From contig JANBTH010000001.1 in NCBI GenBank assembly GCA_027578815.1, positions 62,001 through 126,000 of the forward strand: DNA of 64,000 nucleotides. Reading direction: 5' to 3'. Of the stretch, positions 62,300-64,000 are shown piece after piece. The notes beneath the pieces were generated by a model that searched no databases, was not told the origin of the DNA, and worked only from the letters and a program-made list of their open reading frames with translations. Made by a program: the position numbers and the translations under genes. Origin of the DNA: Coemansia sp. RSA 1804. Taxonomy: Eukaryota > Kickxellomycota > Kickxellomycetes > Kickxellales > Kickxellaceae. Position 1 is the stretch's first letter. The number at the start of each line of letters is the position of its first letter.

Positions 62300-64000
62300 T
62301 TAGACTGCCTCGTTGGATCTGGACGAATCGAATGTGGATGAAAGCTTCTGCATGATCTTCTGAACATCTGCACTGGAGTATCCCATGTCGGGGTTAATGC
62401 CAAGAAGCATAGGGTTGATGTTGAGCGCACCATTAGCGACATTATGCTGGGATGGCACAGCATGTTGTTGTTGGTGCAGCTGCTGCTGTTGGTGCTGCTG
62501 GAACTGTTGTTGCGTGTGGTCAAGCAGCTCCTCCGTATGAGAAGCATTGTCTGCAGATAGTGGAGCCAGATGCGCCAACATCATCTGCATCTCCGCACTG
62601 CCTATGTTCGGCAGGCTGTAGTGGCCAGCAGAGCCCGATTCAACGCCTACCATGGCAGCAGTTGCCGCATCCGTCATCCCGTTTGCTCCACCGCCCAGCC
62701 ATGACGACGACGACGATGCTGCTGCATTAGTTGCCATATTGCTACTGTTACCGTGGAGAACGGGTGTACTTTGGTTGGTGTTTGTATTGGATTCGGAGGC
62801 AGAGGCAGAGACAGACGGTGACGGAGACGCAGTGGGTAGGCTGTTGGATCCGAGCTGGCTGGCCATCGATCCTATGCTTGCGGCAAACGTGTTGAGGAAC
62901 CCATTAACGTCGCTACTCTGCGCGGCGGTGGGCAAGCTAGGCAACGAGGTTTTAACACCGCTGGTATGAGCTGTTGCTGCTAGTGGATTTATTATCGGAC
63001 GAGTGCCAGTGGTTGAAGAAATAGGCGATTCGTCTGACGGTGCCATTGACCCGATCGTCTGACCCTGCTGTAGATTTCCATCACCGCCAGCATTGTTGTT
63101 GCTGAGCTGCTGAAGCAGAGACACGCGCGCGCGCAGTTCCTCAAGCCGCTGCAGCTGCTCGATTCTTTTGACTCCTTCCGATTTCTGCGATCCTACTTGG
63201 CTATTTCTACCTGTTGATGATGATACTGCTGATGCCGCTTTGGCAAATTTACGACCAGCCCCACGATCACCACCTACGGCATCCTTGCCTTTACTTTTGG
63301 CACCAGATTTCTTCCCACCCTTCTTGGCGGGTACAGGGTTGGCACCGGTATTGCCGTTAGAATGAAGAAACTCGGGTGTTTGTTCCGTAGGAGACATAGA
63401 GGGCAGAGGTGCTGATACTCCTATGCCGTTTAATGCCCGTTTTGCCGAGTGCAAGGATCCGCCATCGTGACCCGCCGTCACCATGCTGGCCGATGATGCA
63501 GCGGACATGTTTGGAAGCGCGTGTGGTGAAGAAAGGTTGCCCATTCCACCACCAATTGTCGAAAACCCCATTTGCTGCTGAGCCATGGCGTTAAGTCCCG
63601 AATGCTGGCGATGGTGCTGCTGCTGCTGCTGTTGCTGCATGTGGTGGATATCCAGACCCTGGATCCCAGCGGGCAAGCTCTGAGCCATGGCGCTGATATT
63701 GCTGCCATTAGGGTTATTATGCTGGGCCGTGGCGGACGGCAGGCCGTACCACAGTCCTTCGCTAATGTCCAGCCCAATACCAGTGACAGCTGATGCGTTG
63801 GTGTCGGCAGACATGCGGCGACCAATATCCATAGCAGCAGCGTTCGGGGCTGGAGAAACGGCCAATGGCGGGTAGTGCGCAGAGACGGAAGAGGACTGAG
63901 AGGCAGCAGGCTGCGTGGTGTGGTCGTTAAGCAGACTGACTGACACGGCAAAACTTGAAGCCAGGGAGGAGGTGTCTTGGTTGTTTTCACCACCGGCAGC
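62300..64000 (-). CDS. Q/S-rich coiled-coil protein, 5' end outside window
   Basis: The minus-strand frame is open from the right edge (base 64000, in frame) to a TAA at 62300-62302, so at least 566 residues are present and no start is visible. The protein is disordered: Ser/Ala/Asn/Gln-rich with His/Gln runs (MQQQQQQQHHRQH). A basic block (KKGGKKSGAKSKGKDAVGG) precedes a short predicted coiled coil (VKRIEQLQRLEELRARVSLL). The C-terminal segment is Gln/His-rich and ends INPMLLGINPDMGYSSADVQ plus a short helix. This composition suggests a nuclear or transcription-related protein, but no domain is recognised. It converges on the ABC transporter, 125 bases from its stop. Confidence 0.75.
   Translation of the reverse strand, partial: AAGGENNQDTSSLASSFAVSVSLLNDHTTQPAASQSSSVSAHYPPLAVSPAPNAAAMDIGRRMSADTNASAVTGIGLDISEGLWYGLPSATAQHNNPNGSNISAMAQSLPAGIQGLDIHHMQQQQQQQHHRQHSGLNAMAQQQMGFSTIGGGMGNLSSPHALPNMSAASSASMVTAGHDGGSLHSAKRALNGIGVSAPLPSMSPTEQTPEFLHSNGNTGANPVPAKKGGKKSGAKSKGKDAVGGDRGAGRKFAKAASAVSSSTGRNSQVGSQKSEGVKRIEQLQRLEELRARVSLLQQLSNNNAGGDGNLQQGQTIGSMAPSDESPISSTTGTRPIINPLAATAHTSGVKTSLPSLPTAAQSSDVNGFLNTFAASIGSMASQLGSNSLPTASPSPSVSASASESNTNTNQSTPVLHGNSSNMATNAAASSSSSWLGGGANGMTDAATAAMVGVESGSAGHYSLPNIGSAEMQMMLAHLAPLSADNASHTEELLDHTQQQFQQHQQQQLHQQQHAVPSQHNVANGALNINPMLLGINPDMGYSSADVQKIMQKLSSTFDSSRSNEAV

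Overview
This window looks like nuclear DNA of a filamentous, early-diverging fungus. The evidence is a Zn2Cys6 transcription factor with a fungal-type regulatory domain, a LIM-LIM-C1-RhoGAP polarity regulator, Mrc1, Rqc1 and Pbn1 homologues, few introns, glutamine-rich low-complexity proteins, GC-rich long coding regions and AT-rich spacers. A Kickxellomycotina-type genome is my best guess, but that is inference from style and not from a marker gene.

Layout. Positions 1-11.7 kb hold AT-rich small genes (1-186, 727-1086, 8008-8412), a GC-rich repeat-like orphan (1675-3561), the replication-checkpoint mediator MRC1 (3654-7091, minus) and an unlabelled relic of a PHO84-type phosphate transporter (9436-9820, minus). 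Positions 11.7-29.3 kb are dense: a Zn2Cys6 factor (plus), a two-exon LIM/RhoGAP gene (minus), RQC1 (minus), a 60-residue small gene (plus) and a rhodanese/tyrosine-phosphatase gene (minus). Positions 30.7-53.4 kb hold the most unusual content: two paralogous genes, transcribed away from each other, each with a BED-type zinc-finger first exon that splices in phase 2 onto an HpcH/HpaI-type aldolase exon. The left copy (30733-33436, minus) has lost the metal and catalytic residues; the right copy (49535-53394, plus) keeps them. The roughly 16 kb between their start codons is almost gene-free and holds only one NIF/FCP1-like phosphatase gene (39885-40790). Positions 53.6-64 kb carry PBN1/PIG-X (minus), a tiny two-exon gene (minus), an ABCC-type transporter (plus) and the 3' part of a Q-rich coiled-coil protein (minus).

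Genes mostly sit as tight convergent pairs (3561/3654, 15591/15794, 53394/53653, 62174/62300), with long spacers at the 5' ends. Spacers upstream of the GC-rich genes carry pyrimidine-rich tracts on the sense strand. The recognisable genes do not form a pathway cluster: replication checkpoint, ribosome quality control, Rho signalling, MAP-kinase-type dephosphorylation, GPI-anchor synthesis and transport are ordinary housekeeping. The BED-aldolase pair is the candidate novel system: a probable DNA-binding finger derived from a transposase-type domain joined to a carbon-carbon lyase fold, in one apparently active and one apparently dead copy.
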